From Gymnopus androsaceus JB14 (Eukaryota > Basidiomycota > Agaricomycetes > Agaricales > Omphalotaceae): 13,268 nt of DNA. The stretch is taken from NCBI GenBank assembly GCA_009733575.1, contig ML770088.1, positions 1 through 13,268 on the forward strand, in the 5' to 3' direction. Shown piece after piece: positions 1-7,730 of this stretch (the stretch's first letter is position 1; each line of letters begins with the position of its first letter). The notes under the pieces are model-generated. The model ran no database searches, was not told where the DNA came from, and worked only from the letters and a program-made list of their open reading frames with translations. The position numbers were made by a program, and so were the translations under genes.

Positions 1-126
1 AAGCTTGAAGATATTTTCCGCTTAAGACACCCTAGAGCTCCCCACGCGGCCATACATTCACGAAGACATGTCAGATAATTCGAGCCATCCAAATCTGGGA
101 TTGAGGAAGTACGTACATACAGACTA

Positions 127-238
127 GGCGCTATAGCCAAATGGTTACGGCGACAGATTCGAATGATTTTCTGCGAATGCGGTATCTGTTCCTCTTCCCT
201 TCCTCTTTGAGGGCGCAGGCTCAAATTCTGCCGCGTCG
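127..238 (+). tRNA. tRNA-Ser(CGA)-like gene with intron, probably degenerate
   Basis: This reads as a eukaryotic serine tRNA for UCG codons. Positions 127-133 are the acceptor 5' strand, 134-153 carry an A box and D arm (TAGCCAAATGG, GCC pairing with GGC), 153-157 and 185-189 form a perfect 5-bp anticodon stem (ACAGA/TCTGT), and the anticodon CGA is at 160-162. A 20-nt intron (164-183) sits after base 37, the normal site, and contains CGAA complementary to the anticodon region. Positions 190-214 are a long variable arm with a CCTC/GAGG stem, and 215-231 are a T arm. Oddities: the variable arm is 11 nt too long; the T arm has C for T54 and T for C61; the acceptor 3' strand lacks one base, though GCGTC still pairs with GGCGC and the discriminator is G. 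The intron, stem and terminator argue for a real tRNA origin. The T-arm and acceptor defects argue that it may be a pseudogene, or that the sequence has an error. Confidence 0.65.
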
Positions 239-240
239 TG

Positions 241-245
241 TTTTT
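241..245 (+). terminator. Pol III T-run terminator behind the tRNA
   Basis: A run of five T residues starts two bases after the discriminator base of the tRNA-like gene. A second T7 run lies at about 256-262. This is the usual distance and form for an RNA polymerase III stop signal, which supports the tRNA call. Confidence 0.55.
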
Positions 246-992
246 CTCGTCATCTTTTTTTCTTATTTATGGCGATACGGTCGATGAGACTTACACAAGG
301 CTATATCTGTAAGTTATCAGAGGGAGGAAAGGCCAGACTGATGTGCCGAAGCCCTCGAGCCAACTTACTGCTTAAAACCACTAACCATACTACTAGTACT
401 ACTTATTAGGCCCGACCGTATATGTACGTGCGGTTGTACAAGATCCAATGATTGTTGATTCGTACTTGAAACCTTCTAGGACGCATCGACTCTCTGTCTA
501 GACTGAGGCTTCGAGCCGTTGCATTCTTCTATGTGGCAAAGCGTCAAATATAGTTAAGCAATACGGATTACGGAGCATAGCGGAGGATGATTTATTAAGG
601 GAACGACGGTTGCCAGTGAGGAGCGTTATTTAAGCCCTTCATGCATGCAAATGCCTCTCCGTAAAGTTAGAATAGCATGATCCTGAACCACTAGAGGTCG
701 TTATCAGCCTTTCTGCATGCTCGAAAAATCATCGAAGGATAAACCAAGAGATCAATAGGCGCTCAATGAGCGCGCTAAGGCGGCCCGGAATAAAATAATT
801 TTATTCAATTCTCGAACGCGCCTTTGCCTTTTACCGTGACATTCTCTTCTCTTCGCTCAAAGTTACAGTGAGTTTCGACCTCTGTTTCAATAAATTGCCT
901 GTCGCTGATCTTCATTCAAGCATCTAATACCGGGTCCATTAACTAACGAAATTCGATTTCGATTTTGAAGCAAAACCACGCGTCGAGGTCGG
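246..992 (+). promoter_or_regulatory. Upstream region of the SNF5-family gene
   Basis: No gene is visible here. The part nearest the start codon has CT-rich stretches (about 840-857) and an AT-rich self-complementary stretch (about 790-806, ATAAAATAATTTTATT) that could contribute to the promoter. Fungal promoters often have pyrimidine tracts near the transcription start, so this is plausible as the core promoter and 5' leader. No specific factor site can be assigned from sequence alone. Confidence 0.3.
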
Positions 993-2876
993 ATGAGCAG
1001 TACACCGTATTACGGAGGGGTAGGGAACGCAGCGACGGCGGCGTTTAGCAACATGTCGGATGCTCAGTTGAGACAGGCTATATCTCAGCTCGCAGCAGGT
1101 GCGTCGGGCGTTGGATTCCCTCAGGCGGCAACGCCAGCACCGGCTACGGCATCTCGTTCAAGATCTACTCGAAGTACCACAGCAGCAGCAGCGGCACCTG
1201 CAGTCCTCCAACTTCATCCGCAAGTCCAACCTAGCTTGGCTCCTCCGCAGCCTTTGCCACCGAGTAGTAGTAGCAGACAGACGTTGCAGCTGTGGCCTCC
1301 AACCAACCCCAACGCCAATGCCAACGTCAATGCCATCGTCGATGCCTATAAGCAGTCTCTAATACCCCAACCTCCAGCTCCCATAATCCCTACTCATGCA
1401 CAAGCGGGCTACAGCACATACGCGTCTCGTCTCCGTACAGGCGCAACGCTGCTCGTTCAGCCTACCGTGTTTCCGTTTAATACCGGGGTCAATACTCAGA
1501 CTGGGTATAGTAATTATAACTACAGTTACGCTGGGACTGGCTCAGGCTCATTGCACCACCCATCTTATCTCCCTCAAGCCATACCTCCATCCTCCTCCTC
1601 CACATTCCGTGTTACGCCAGCACCAACACTTCGCCCATCTCGCTCCTCCCGACGTGCGCGCGGAACTGTGAATTACGCTGAGTTGGGGTCCGATGAGGAG
1701 CTGGACACGGGGGCTGGAGCTGATTCTGATGGGACTCCGATGCGAGACGATGCGACAGATGCGGATTTCGTCGTTTCTTCGACGAGAGGGGGCGGTGGGA
1801 GGTCTAGAGGGACACCGATGCGTGCGCAACCGCAACCTTCTACGGACACGGATCTAACCCAATCCTACCTCGGCCTCGGCCCACCTCCATCTCGCTATAT
1901 ACGGGCAAATGCAAAGTCGAGTACTGCTGCCAATGTGGGTGGGGTTATGGCTGGGATTGACTATGGGAGCTGTGAGGAGTATACTAGGGAGTGTACTATT
2001 ACTAAGAAAGCTAGGGAGGTACCCATCCCCATCCGCGTCGAATTCGAAACAGACTCGGGTCTACGCATCCGCGACGCGTTCGTATGGAACATCCATGAAT
2101 TCGAGTCGCCGAACGCTATAACGCCCCGCATGTTCGCGGCGCAATTTTGTGAGGATGTAGATATTCCTGTGGAGCCGTACGCGGAGACTATAGCTGAGCA
2201 GATTAGGGCACAGGTGGAGGAGGCGAGGGGGGAGGCTTGGGTTGGCGTTTGGGGTAGGGTTATGGGCACGGATTTGGGACTCAACGACCAAGAACAAGAC
2301 CAGATACCCACACCGATCCAACTGGACGCGGGCAGCATGGCTGTCGATAGCAATACAACAGATACCGATACCACGCCACCCCTCCCAGAAATCCGCGTCC
2401 TCCTCTCCATCGACGTCCAGCTCGGTCTCACCCATCACCTTCTAGACCATATCGAATGGGACCTCTTCTCTCCTCTCACACCAGAAGTCTTCGCCTCCCA
2501 GCTATGTCGGGAACTGGGACTGGGCGGAGAGGCTGTATCCCTCGTTGCTTGTGCGGTGCATGACGAGTTGAGGAAACATCGGAGGGATGTAGTTGAGTGG
2601 GGACTGGTGGATGATAGTTTAATTGTACGCAAGGACGCAGGCGAAACGACGTGGAAGGATAAATCCGGTCTAGCAAGCGGCGGCAGACGAGATCGGGATC
2701 GCGAAGGGAGGTATCCCCGGCCTTTACGTTCGGCTTTTCGTGATTACCAAGAGTCAGAGGAGTATGGGACTCGGTGGGAGGAGCTGTCACAGGAGGAGAT
2801 GGAGAGGAGGGAGGTTGAGAGGGAGAGGGCTGCGCGGAGGTTGCGGAGGGAGGTGGGGAAATGGAGGAGGAGGTAG
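993..2876 (+). CDS. SNF5: SNF5/SMARCB1/INI1-family chromatin-remodelling subunit
   Basis: This encodes a 627-residue nuclear protein of the SNF5 family, a core subunit of ATP-dependent SWI/SNF or RSC remodellers that slide and evict nucleosomes. The SNF5 domain is bipartite. Repeat 1 spans about residues 344-418 (begins PIPIRVEFETDSGLRIRD, then AFVWN). Repeat 2 spans about 466-537 (IRVLLSIDVQLG, HIEWDLFSPLTPEVFA, LCRELGL). The linker between them is Asp/Thr-rich. Residues 1-240 are low complexity, rich in Ala, Ser, Pro, Asn and Tyr; about 240-330 carry acidic and Gly/Arg-rich patches; the last 55 residues are a highly charged Glu/Arg helix, probably a coiled coil. The start at 993 is the first ATG of the frame. 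There is no intron, unlike the esterase downstream. A poly(A) signal follows within 12 nt. Family membership is clear; whether it is the SWI/SNF paralogue (Snf5) or the RSC paralogue (Sfh1) cannot be decided here. Confidence 0.93.
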   Translation: MSSTPYYGGVGNAATAAFSNMSDAQLRQAISQLAAGASGVGFPQAATPAPATASRSRSTRSTTAAAAAPAVLQLHPQVQPSLAPPQPLPPSSSSRQTLQLWPPTNPNANANVNAIVDAYKQSLIPQPPAPIIPTHAQAGYSTYASRLRTGATLLVQPTVFPFNTGVNTQTGYSNYNYSYAGTGSGSLHHPSYLPQAIPPSSSSTFRVTPAPTLRPSRSSRRARGTVNYAELGSDEELDTGAGADSDGTPMRDDATDADFVVSSTRGGGGRSRGTPMRAQPQPSTDTDLTQSYLGLGPPPSRYIRANAKSSTAANVGGVMAGIDYGSCEEYTRECTITKKAREVPIPIRVEFETDSGLRIRDAFVWNIHEFESPNAITPRMFAAQFCEDVDIPVEPYAETIAEQIRAQVEEARGEAWVGVWGRVMGTDLGLNDQEQDQIPTPIQLDAGSMAVDSNTTDTDTTPPLPEIRVLLSIDVQLGLTHHLLDHIEWDLFSPLTPEVFASQLCRELGLGGEAVSLVACAVHDELRKHRRDVVEWGLVDDSLIVRKDAGETTWKDKSGLASGGRRDRDREGRYPRPLRSAFRDYQESEEYGTRWEELSQEEMERREVERERAARRLRREVGKWRRR

Positions 2877-2887
2877 GGGGAGAGGCA

Positions 2888-2893
2888 AATAAA
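2888..2893 (+). promoter_or_regulatory. Polyadenylation signal AATAAA
   Basis: A canonical AATAAA lies 12 nt after the stop codon of the SNF5-family gene. It is followed by TG-rich DNA and repeated GTAC/ATGTAC motifs (2899-2930) that could serve as downstream elements. The 3' untranslated region would therefore be very short. Confidence 0.45.
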
Positions 2894-3602
2894 ATAACAT
2901 GTACGCATGTACTAATGGTATGTACACGATTTGTAGACTAAGACTGTCATCGACTGGCCACTTCCAGATACTAGTACTTGATCTAGTTTCCTATGATCAC
3001 AATGCTTCGAAGAGCTGAATGTACAGGTAACAGCGATTAATCCATACAACTAATAGGGCGGTGGCACTGGTAACCCAACACAAACAAAGTCCTTACGAGT
3101 AAGAAGGAAGGAAGATTTGTTACACGGCAAGGTCCAAGAGCTAAACACCGGCGGGTCCGAGACTTATCCCGATGCGGCGCCAGTATTTTCGGTCTCGAGT
3201 TGGTCTCGAGACACGCACAGTGAACAGACGACGAGCTCGCAGCTGCCTCAGTGGCCACTGCTGTAGATCACTGTTCCCCTGTGAATGCCAACTTCTATAA
3301 TACAGGTAAAGTATGTAGCTAATATTAACTACCTATTCTTTTGTGCCAATCCAAAGGTGAAAAGTGTCTCCAAAATGTGCAATTCCCTATATATAATGTG
3401 CTGGGAAATCCAAAAATGGGTGCTGTTACAGTGTGTCACATTGACTTCTCTAGAGGATTTTGAGTGGGTAGATGGAACCATGTTAAAGATAAATGATTTG
3501 GTAAATCAAGGGTGGAGCTTATGCAATGGAAAACTGCTGAGCAGATATGTGTAATGGGTTGGTTCAAGATCAAGTTTGTGTTAGTTGATAATAGAAAATT
3601 TA
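2894..3602. other. Intergenic DNA without a recognisable gene
   Basis: No coding frame here looks like a real gene; the small open frames on both strands lack recognisable motifs. Base composition drops from GC-rich coding DNA to AT-rich DNA after about 3280, marking the edge of the repeat island. A short direct repeat GGTCTCGAG lies near 3191-3210. Confidence 0.5.
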
Positions 3603-3643
3603 AAGAGAGAGAGAGAGATTGAGAAACTGAGAGAGAAAGAAAG
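3603..3643. repeat. GA-rich simple repeat
   Basis: A purine tract made of AGAGAG dinucleotides and AGAAAG units directly precedes the left end of the transposon-like element at 3644. Its last ten bases, AGAAAGAAAG, recur just outside the right end of that element. They could be a target duplication or just the simple repeat. Confidence 0.7.
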
Positions 3644-4717
3644 GATAATTCTACTCAACAACCCCCTTGCTAGCAACAACCCTCCCAAAAAAGGAAATTT
3701 TTGCAAAAGCTAGTTTGGCAACCCCATCACACTTTTGTCACACATGTTTGGGTGTGATTTTTTTCAATTCTTTTTTGCTTCTTTTGTGTGTGTATATGTG
3801 TGTTTTTTTTTGAAAAGAAAAATTAGCTACCACCTCCGAATGCCTCACCTTACTCAAGTTGTAACACAAACTAAACCGCTCAGATTCCCAAATAGGGCTG
3901 GTGGTGGTATCTGAAATATAAAGACACCAGACTTTGGGCAATGCTTAAGGCTGAATTAAACTCAGATACTAAAATATCCCAAATGTTACCCATTGCACAT
4001 TGGTATCTAGTCTCCCCTAGGCAGATTCGTATACACTGACAATCATTGATGTGTGTATAGAGTCTGCTAGTTCCCACGGGGTCAATGCTGCGCTAGAAAA
4101 AGCTTATGTAAATATACTTTAACGCGTCTTTTTTCAGCCCAATTGGGTGCAATATATATGTTTTTTTCAATGAAATGAGAGCTACAGTAGTAGTAAAATC
4201 GTAACGCCAAAAATCAGTGGAATGAACAACGAGAAAGTTGGGAAATTTTCAGAGGGAATCAGTGGGCCAGCTTGGAGCGCTCGAAAATGAATGTGTGGCT
4301 ATGCCTTTATATTTACATAATCACAAGTGCTTAAAGCTGGCACAGCATCTGGGGCATGTGTACTATAGGACTAATTGGTATCTAAATTTAAGATATTTAA
4401 TATCAATGATCATCAGCCATAAATTGCCATATCTATATGACTAAACATGACAGATGGTAAGCTGCAAGCTGTAACTACAGAAAGGACCTTAGATTGTTGT
4501 AGGGGATGGTCATGGCTACCTATAAAAATGCACTGTAATGCTGTACTTTACAGTTATGGTGCAGATCCCTCAAGGCTACAACAATTGGAATACTGCACCA
4601 AGAGAAAATCTCTGACCTTCACAGAAAATTGAGTTCTGAGGCAAAGTTATATGTTGTGACCTCAACTGGGTTGTTAAATAAGACTTGAGCCAAGGGGGTT
4701 GTTCAGTAGAATTATAC
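3644..4717. mobile_element. Non-autonomous DNA transposon with 25-bp inverted ends
   Basis: The ends are inverted repeats: 3645-3669 (ATAATTCTACTCAACAACCC, then CCTTG) matches the reverse complement of 4691-4715 with one mismatch in 25. Flanking both ends is the 10-bp direct repeat AGAAAGAAAG (3634-3643 and 4718-4727). A 9-11 bp target duplication would suit a Mutator-like element, but the left copy lies in a GA-rich simple repeat, so this is weak. The 1,074-bp interior is AT-rich with T-runs, a TG-rich stretch near 3786-3808 and small hairpins near 4530-4600. It has no transposase motif, so it would depend on an element elsewhere. Confidence 0.6.
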
Positions 4718-4727
4718 AGAAAGAAAG

Positions 4728-5107
4728 ACTGAATTGAGAGAAGAAAACCAATGATATTCCAAAATAACTGATCTGGGGACTTTACCTGGCTTATATAGTA
4801 TTCAACATACAATATAATGTACAGTGGCAAACCAGGAAGCAAAAAAATTAAGGAAAATTGGCCGTTTCTGAGCAAAATATATACTTTTTTAACATGTTTT
4901 TGTACATAGACCAAAACTAGAATATCCATAGTATAGTCTCAATTTTTTTTGGATTTTATCTTGATGATGTGCCCACTGTAGAGGTGGTGAACTTTTGAAA
5001 CATAGAAAATGGGCCAAAACCTGGGATGTGAAACAGTCACGTGCTCACACTTTACAGCCTGCTTCGTGTCGCTCTTGTGCATCAAATCCTTTTTCTAGGG
5101 CTCTTGC
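4728..5107. other. AT-rich intergenic DNA
   Basis: No gene, tRNA or clear repeat is visible. The 117-residue minus-strand open frame spanning 4576-4929 is AT-rich and hydrophobic, has no family signature and crosses the end of the transposon-like element, so it is most likely chance. Confidence 0.4.
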
Positions 5108-5470
5108 ATGGATGAGGTGGTGAATAGAGGTGGACAGCCACCAGGGACGAATCTACAACACAAAAAGGAAGCACAAAAACTCCACAAAAATCAGTTTCAA
5201 TGCGCTTTGGAAGATCATAGTGGCAGAAAGTCCTATAAAGAAGCTGCTCAGCGTCAAGGAGTGGCGAGCTCCTCTGTCTGACACCAAGATCATGGCTGTC
5301 AGGATCGCTCGACTGCTCACCATAGCCAGCAGAAGCTTAGCAGTGGTGATGATTATCTGCCAACTGTTGGCCAGAAACGCTTTCCTGCTTCAAAGCACCA
5401 TCTCAGGCTGTGGAAACACCGCCAAACATCTTCCCCATCTGCTTCCAACCTTGATAATGAATCCCGCTAG
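5108..5470 (+). pseudogene. Decayed transposase N-terminus with psq-type helix-turn-helix
   Basis: The frame starting at 5108 encodes 57 residues to an in-frame TGA at 5279-5281, and the same frame then stays open to TAG at 5468-5470. The first part contains a DNA-binding helix-turn-helix pattern: QFQCALEDHSGRKSYKEAAQ, then RQGVASSSV. This resembles the psq-type domain at the N-terminus of pogo/Fot1-like (Tc1/mariner superfamily) transposases in fungi. After the stop, HQDHG, DRSTAHHSQQKLSSGDDYL has the spacing expected next in such proteins (Gly, then Arg, Ala-His, Gln-Gln-Lys-Leu). The rest of the DNA-binding region and the catalytic DDE domain are absent, so this is a truncated, inactivated fragment. 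The family assignment is from recall of the pattern, not a search. Confidence 0.45.
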
Positions 5471-6300
5471 CCATTGAACCTCATTCTCCCCATGAAATGC
5501 ATCATTTTCTCAAAATTTTCAGCGAATTTCCGGTATTTTATTTTTTGCCAGAAAATCAACAAGTCTATATACTTTAATATGTACATAACATTACTCTTAG
5601 CATTGCCTAGTATCACAGAAAAAAAACAGAGCCCAGAAAATGTCTTTTGAGCCCAACATATGTAGATGTTTTGCTTCCCGGTTTCCCACTGTATCTAAAG
5701 TATATTGGATTATTGGTCTGTGTAGCGTAGTCACGCAGTGGCTGCAACCTGCGCAACTTGCACATACAACTAAGTTGCAGCTTGCGCAGGGCTGCACAAG
5801 CTGTCTTCCGAACAAAGGAAAGATACAGTGTATTGCTCTAGAGATTTGAAATGTTATATTTACTGTATAATTCTTAATGTTCCAAGAATCAAGGTGTAAA
5901 CAGGGCATGAACATTGAGCTCTTCTCTGCTGTTCCTGGGCGCTTTACTAAAACGCTATTCGGTGGGTCCAGCCATCAGCGCAAGATTAGGGATGTTCACA
6001 GTAGAGCTTACATTTTCTACATTTTCTAAAAAACCTAATGTGCTGTAAGTCGTCACCAAACATCACAGACTATCACATCACATGGTTTGACAGGGATGGC
6101 GGAACCACATCACGTCCCTCTGATAAGTAATGTCTTGACAGCATTGTTATCCCCCAACCGTGCCCCCAACAGTTATCCCAATACTACTGGTCATCATACC
6201 CATCAATCCCAGCCCATCCCCGTCCTCACATAAAGCATGATTCTTTCAACATTTTTTGCATTCAAGTAGCCAGAGCTCATGCAAAAGTGGTTACTGCTAG
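5471..6300. other. AT-rich intergenic DNA with a palindromic cluster
   Basis: No convincing gene is visible on either strand. The two overlapping open frames at 5597-5914 (minus) and 5640-5849 (plus) both run through the palindromic GC-rich cluster at 5741-5789 and show no family motif. Positions 5900-6240 read as unique DNA, with C-rich and CATCA-rich stretches. Confidence 0.4.
5741..5789. repeat. Interlocked inverted repeats
   Basis: Two 8-bp inverted repeats overlap in an X-Y-X'-Y' order: GCTGCAAC (5741-5748) with GTTGCAGC (5774-5781), and CTGCGCAA (5749-5756) with TTGCGCAG (5782-5789). In RNA this order allows a pseudoknot rather than a nested hairpin. In DNA it may be the scar of a short rearrangement. 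It is GC-rich within AT-rich surroundings. Confidence 0.55.
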
Positions 6301-6531
6301 AATAATCCAATCTGTAATTTTTCTTATGGCTGGAAGTCATTAGGAGCAGCGAGAAGATGCAGTGAAGGAAGCAGTGGCAATGTCAATGATCTGTTTCCGA
6401 ATGTTCCGAAAATTCTGAGTGACAACCAAATTAGTATGAGTGACAAAATTCACCTTTCTTTAGGTTTTGTAAGAAAAGTAAGTTCTACTGTGAGCGTCCC
6501 TATTGTGTTGGTCTGGCCTAGGTTTTTTTAA
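6301..6531 (+). other. Open frame of 76 codons without start, origin unknown
   Basis: Between stops at 6298 and 6529 one frame is open for 76 codons and has a protein-like composition (for example SYGWKSLGAARRCSEG and DLFPNVPKILSDNQ). It has no ATG near its beginning, the first Met being well inside, and I recognise no family. It could be a fragment of a transposon protein or exon, or chance. It sits among repeat debris with no partner exons that I can join to it. Confidence 0.15.
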
Positions 6532-6746
6532 ACAGCTGTCACTCTCAATTCACATACTTAATAGTAAGTAATCATGTTTAATGATTTTTAATTGCTAGTT
6601 TGTAATATCCCTCGGACTTCAGTAGTTAGTAGAAGCTGTATATCTGAATGAAAAAGGTCAATCAAGTTCTTGAACTACATAGCGAACCAATACTGAACAT
6701 ACATTTGACGTACATACAAATGTTTAGTGCACCAGCGGTCCGTTAT

Positions 6747-6770
6747 CCGGTATCCTTGCCGGTATCCTTG
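6747..6770. repeat. Tandem duplication of a 12-bp unit
   Basis: CCGGTATCCTTG occurs twice back to back. An inverted partner, GCAAGGATCCG, lies at 6815-6825. A second inverted pair, TACTTAAT (6783-6790) and ATTAAGTA (about 6834-6841), interlocks with it. Confidence 0.7.
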
Positions 6771-7205
6771 CCATAACAGCAGTACTTAATCCTCAAAAAT
6801 CCGAAATGAAGGATGCAAGGATCCGTCTCACAAATTAAGTATCTTATGCTTTTCTATGTGTGATGTAGAATTCTTCATAAAATTTACAGTCCATTTCTTT
6901 GGATGCCCGGAAACTTATTGCCGAACCTTTAGGTTTGGCGCCTTACAAGAATGTCAAGTGCGTGTTATTTCCAGACTTTTCCCACGGGATCCATATTGGG
7001 ATGACAGATTTCCTTTTTCTGCTAGTACTGCTCTTCTATAAATGGTATATCATCTGTAATGGTTGTGCGAGTTCGCCAGTAACCTATGTTTGTTTTCCCT
7101 TCACTCATGTACCTCCAGTTGCCTTGTTCATTGTGAAAATGCTGCTGATGCTGCTGTACTTAGTGCATGGTGACGTTTCCAGAGCCGTTTCTCTCTTCTG
7201 CAAAG

Positions 7206-7730
7206 GCTTTATTGCTGTTTTCAAAAAAGTTGGCAAAAGTGCCGGAGCGGCGCTTTTCATAAAGTTTTCAAAAGTCGAGTTTATATCACTCATAGATCAC
7301 TCAGTTTTGTAGCTACTACCTTGTAATTAATTTTCATGGAATCTATGGGTCTCTACGTAGCACCCCGTCTAATTCTCTAAACGGTTTGAGTACTATTGCA
7401 TGTTCATAGGTTGCCGCCCTGGGGCACTGTTCAAGCAGATTTTTCTGCCTTCTCGAGAGAGTTTAGAATGAATATTGTGCTAAGAGGGTGTATTGAAGGT
7501 CCAGACATAGTAGCCATAACCCTACAATGGATGAATAACAAGGAAAGAGTAGCGCAGATGATAAGCACGCCACAAACCAGCCTCAGTCTATCTGGAAGAC
7601 TGCAAACTATGCATTATTCAATCTAATACCTCTAAACTACTCTAATATGCATTGATTCGAGCCATAGCCAGAAGAACTCCGCTTACAGCAGCATCCTGGG
7701 ATGGTTAACCCATGAACTTGCGAAGGTACT
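7206..7730. repeat. Left arm of large palindrome (truncated inverted element copy)
   Basis: This 525-bp segment is the inverted copy of 7916-8814 once the nested MITE and its target duplication are removed. The outer 215 bp (7206-7420, unit A) also match the loop at 7731-7940 in direct orientation. The inner part (unit B, about 7424-7702) ends at 7703-7730 with an inverted remnant of the A end. An open frame at 7396-7626 (76 codons, contains FSAFSREFRMNIVLRG) is repeated in the other arm, but no family is recognised and it is probably not a host gene. Best read as a truncated copy of the element at 7731-8814 in inverse orientation, lacking all but 28 bp of its second terminal repeat. Confidence 0.85.

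Noticed and set aside
1961..2431. Minus-strand open frame of 156 codons, and the other small frames within 1099-2790
   Set aside because: They are shadows of the GC-rich SNF5-family coding sequence. They have no family motif and the plus-strand frame carries the conserved SNF5 repeats.
4576..4929. Minus-strand 117-codon open frame as a membrane protein
   Set aside because: It is hydrophobic mainly because the DNA is AT-rich, crosses the end of a transposon-like element and shows no known pattern.
6899..7312. 137-codon plus-strand open frame as a gene
   Set aside because: Its last third lies inside repeat unit A of the palindrome, another frame overlaps it, and no family motif is visible.
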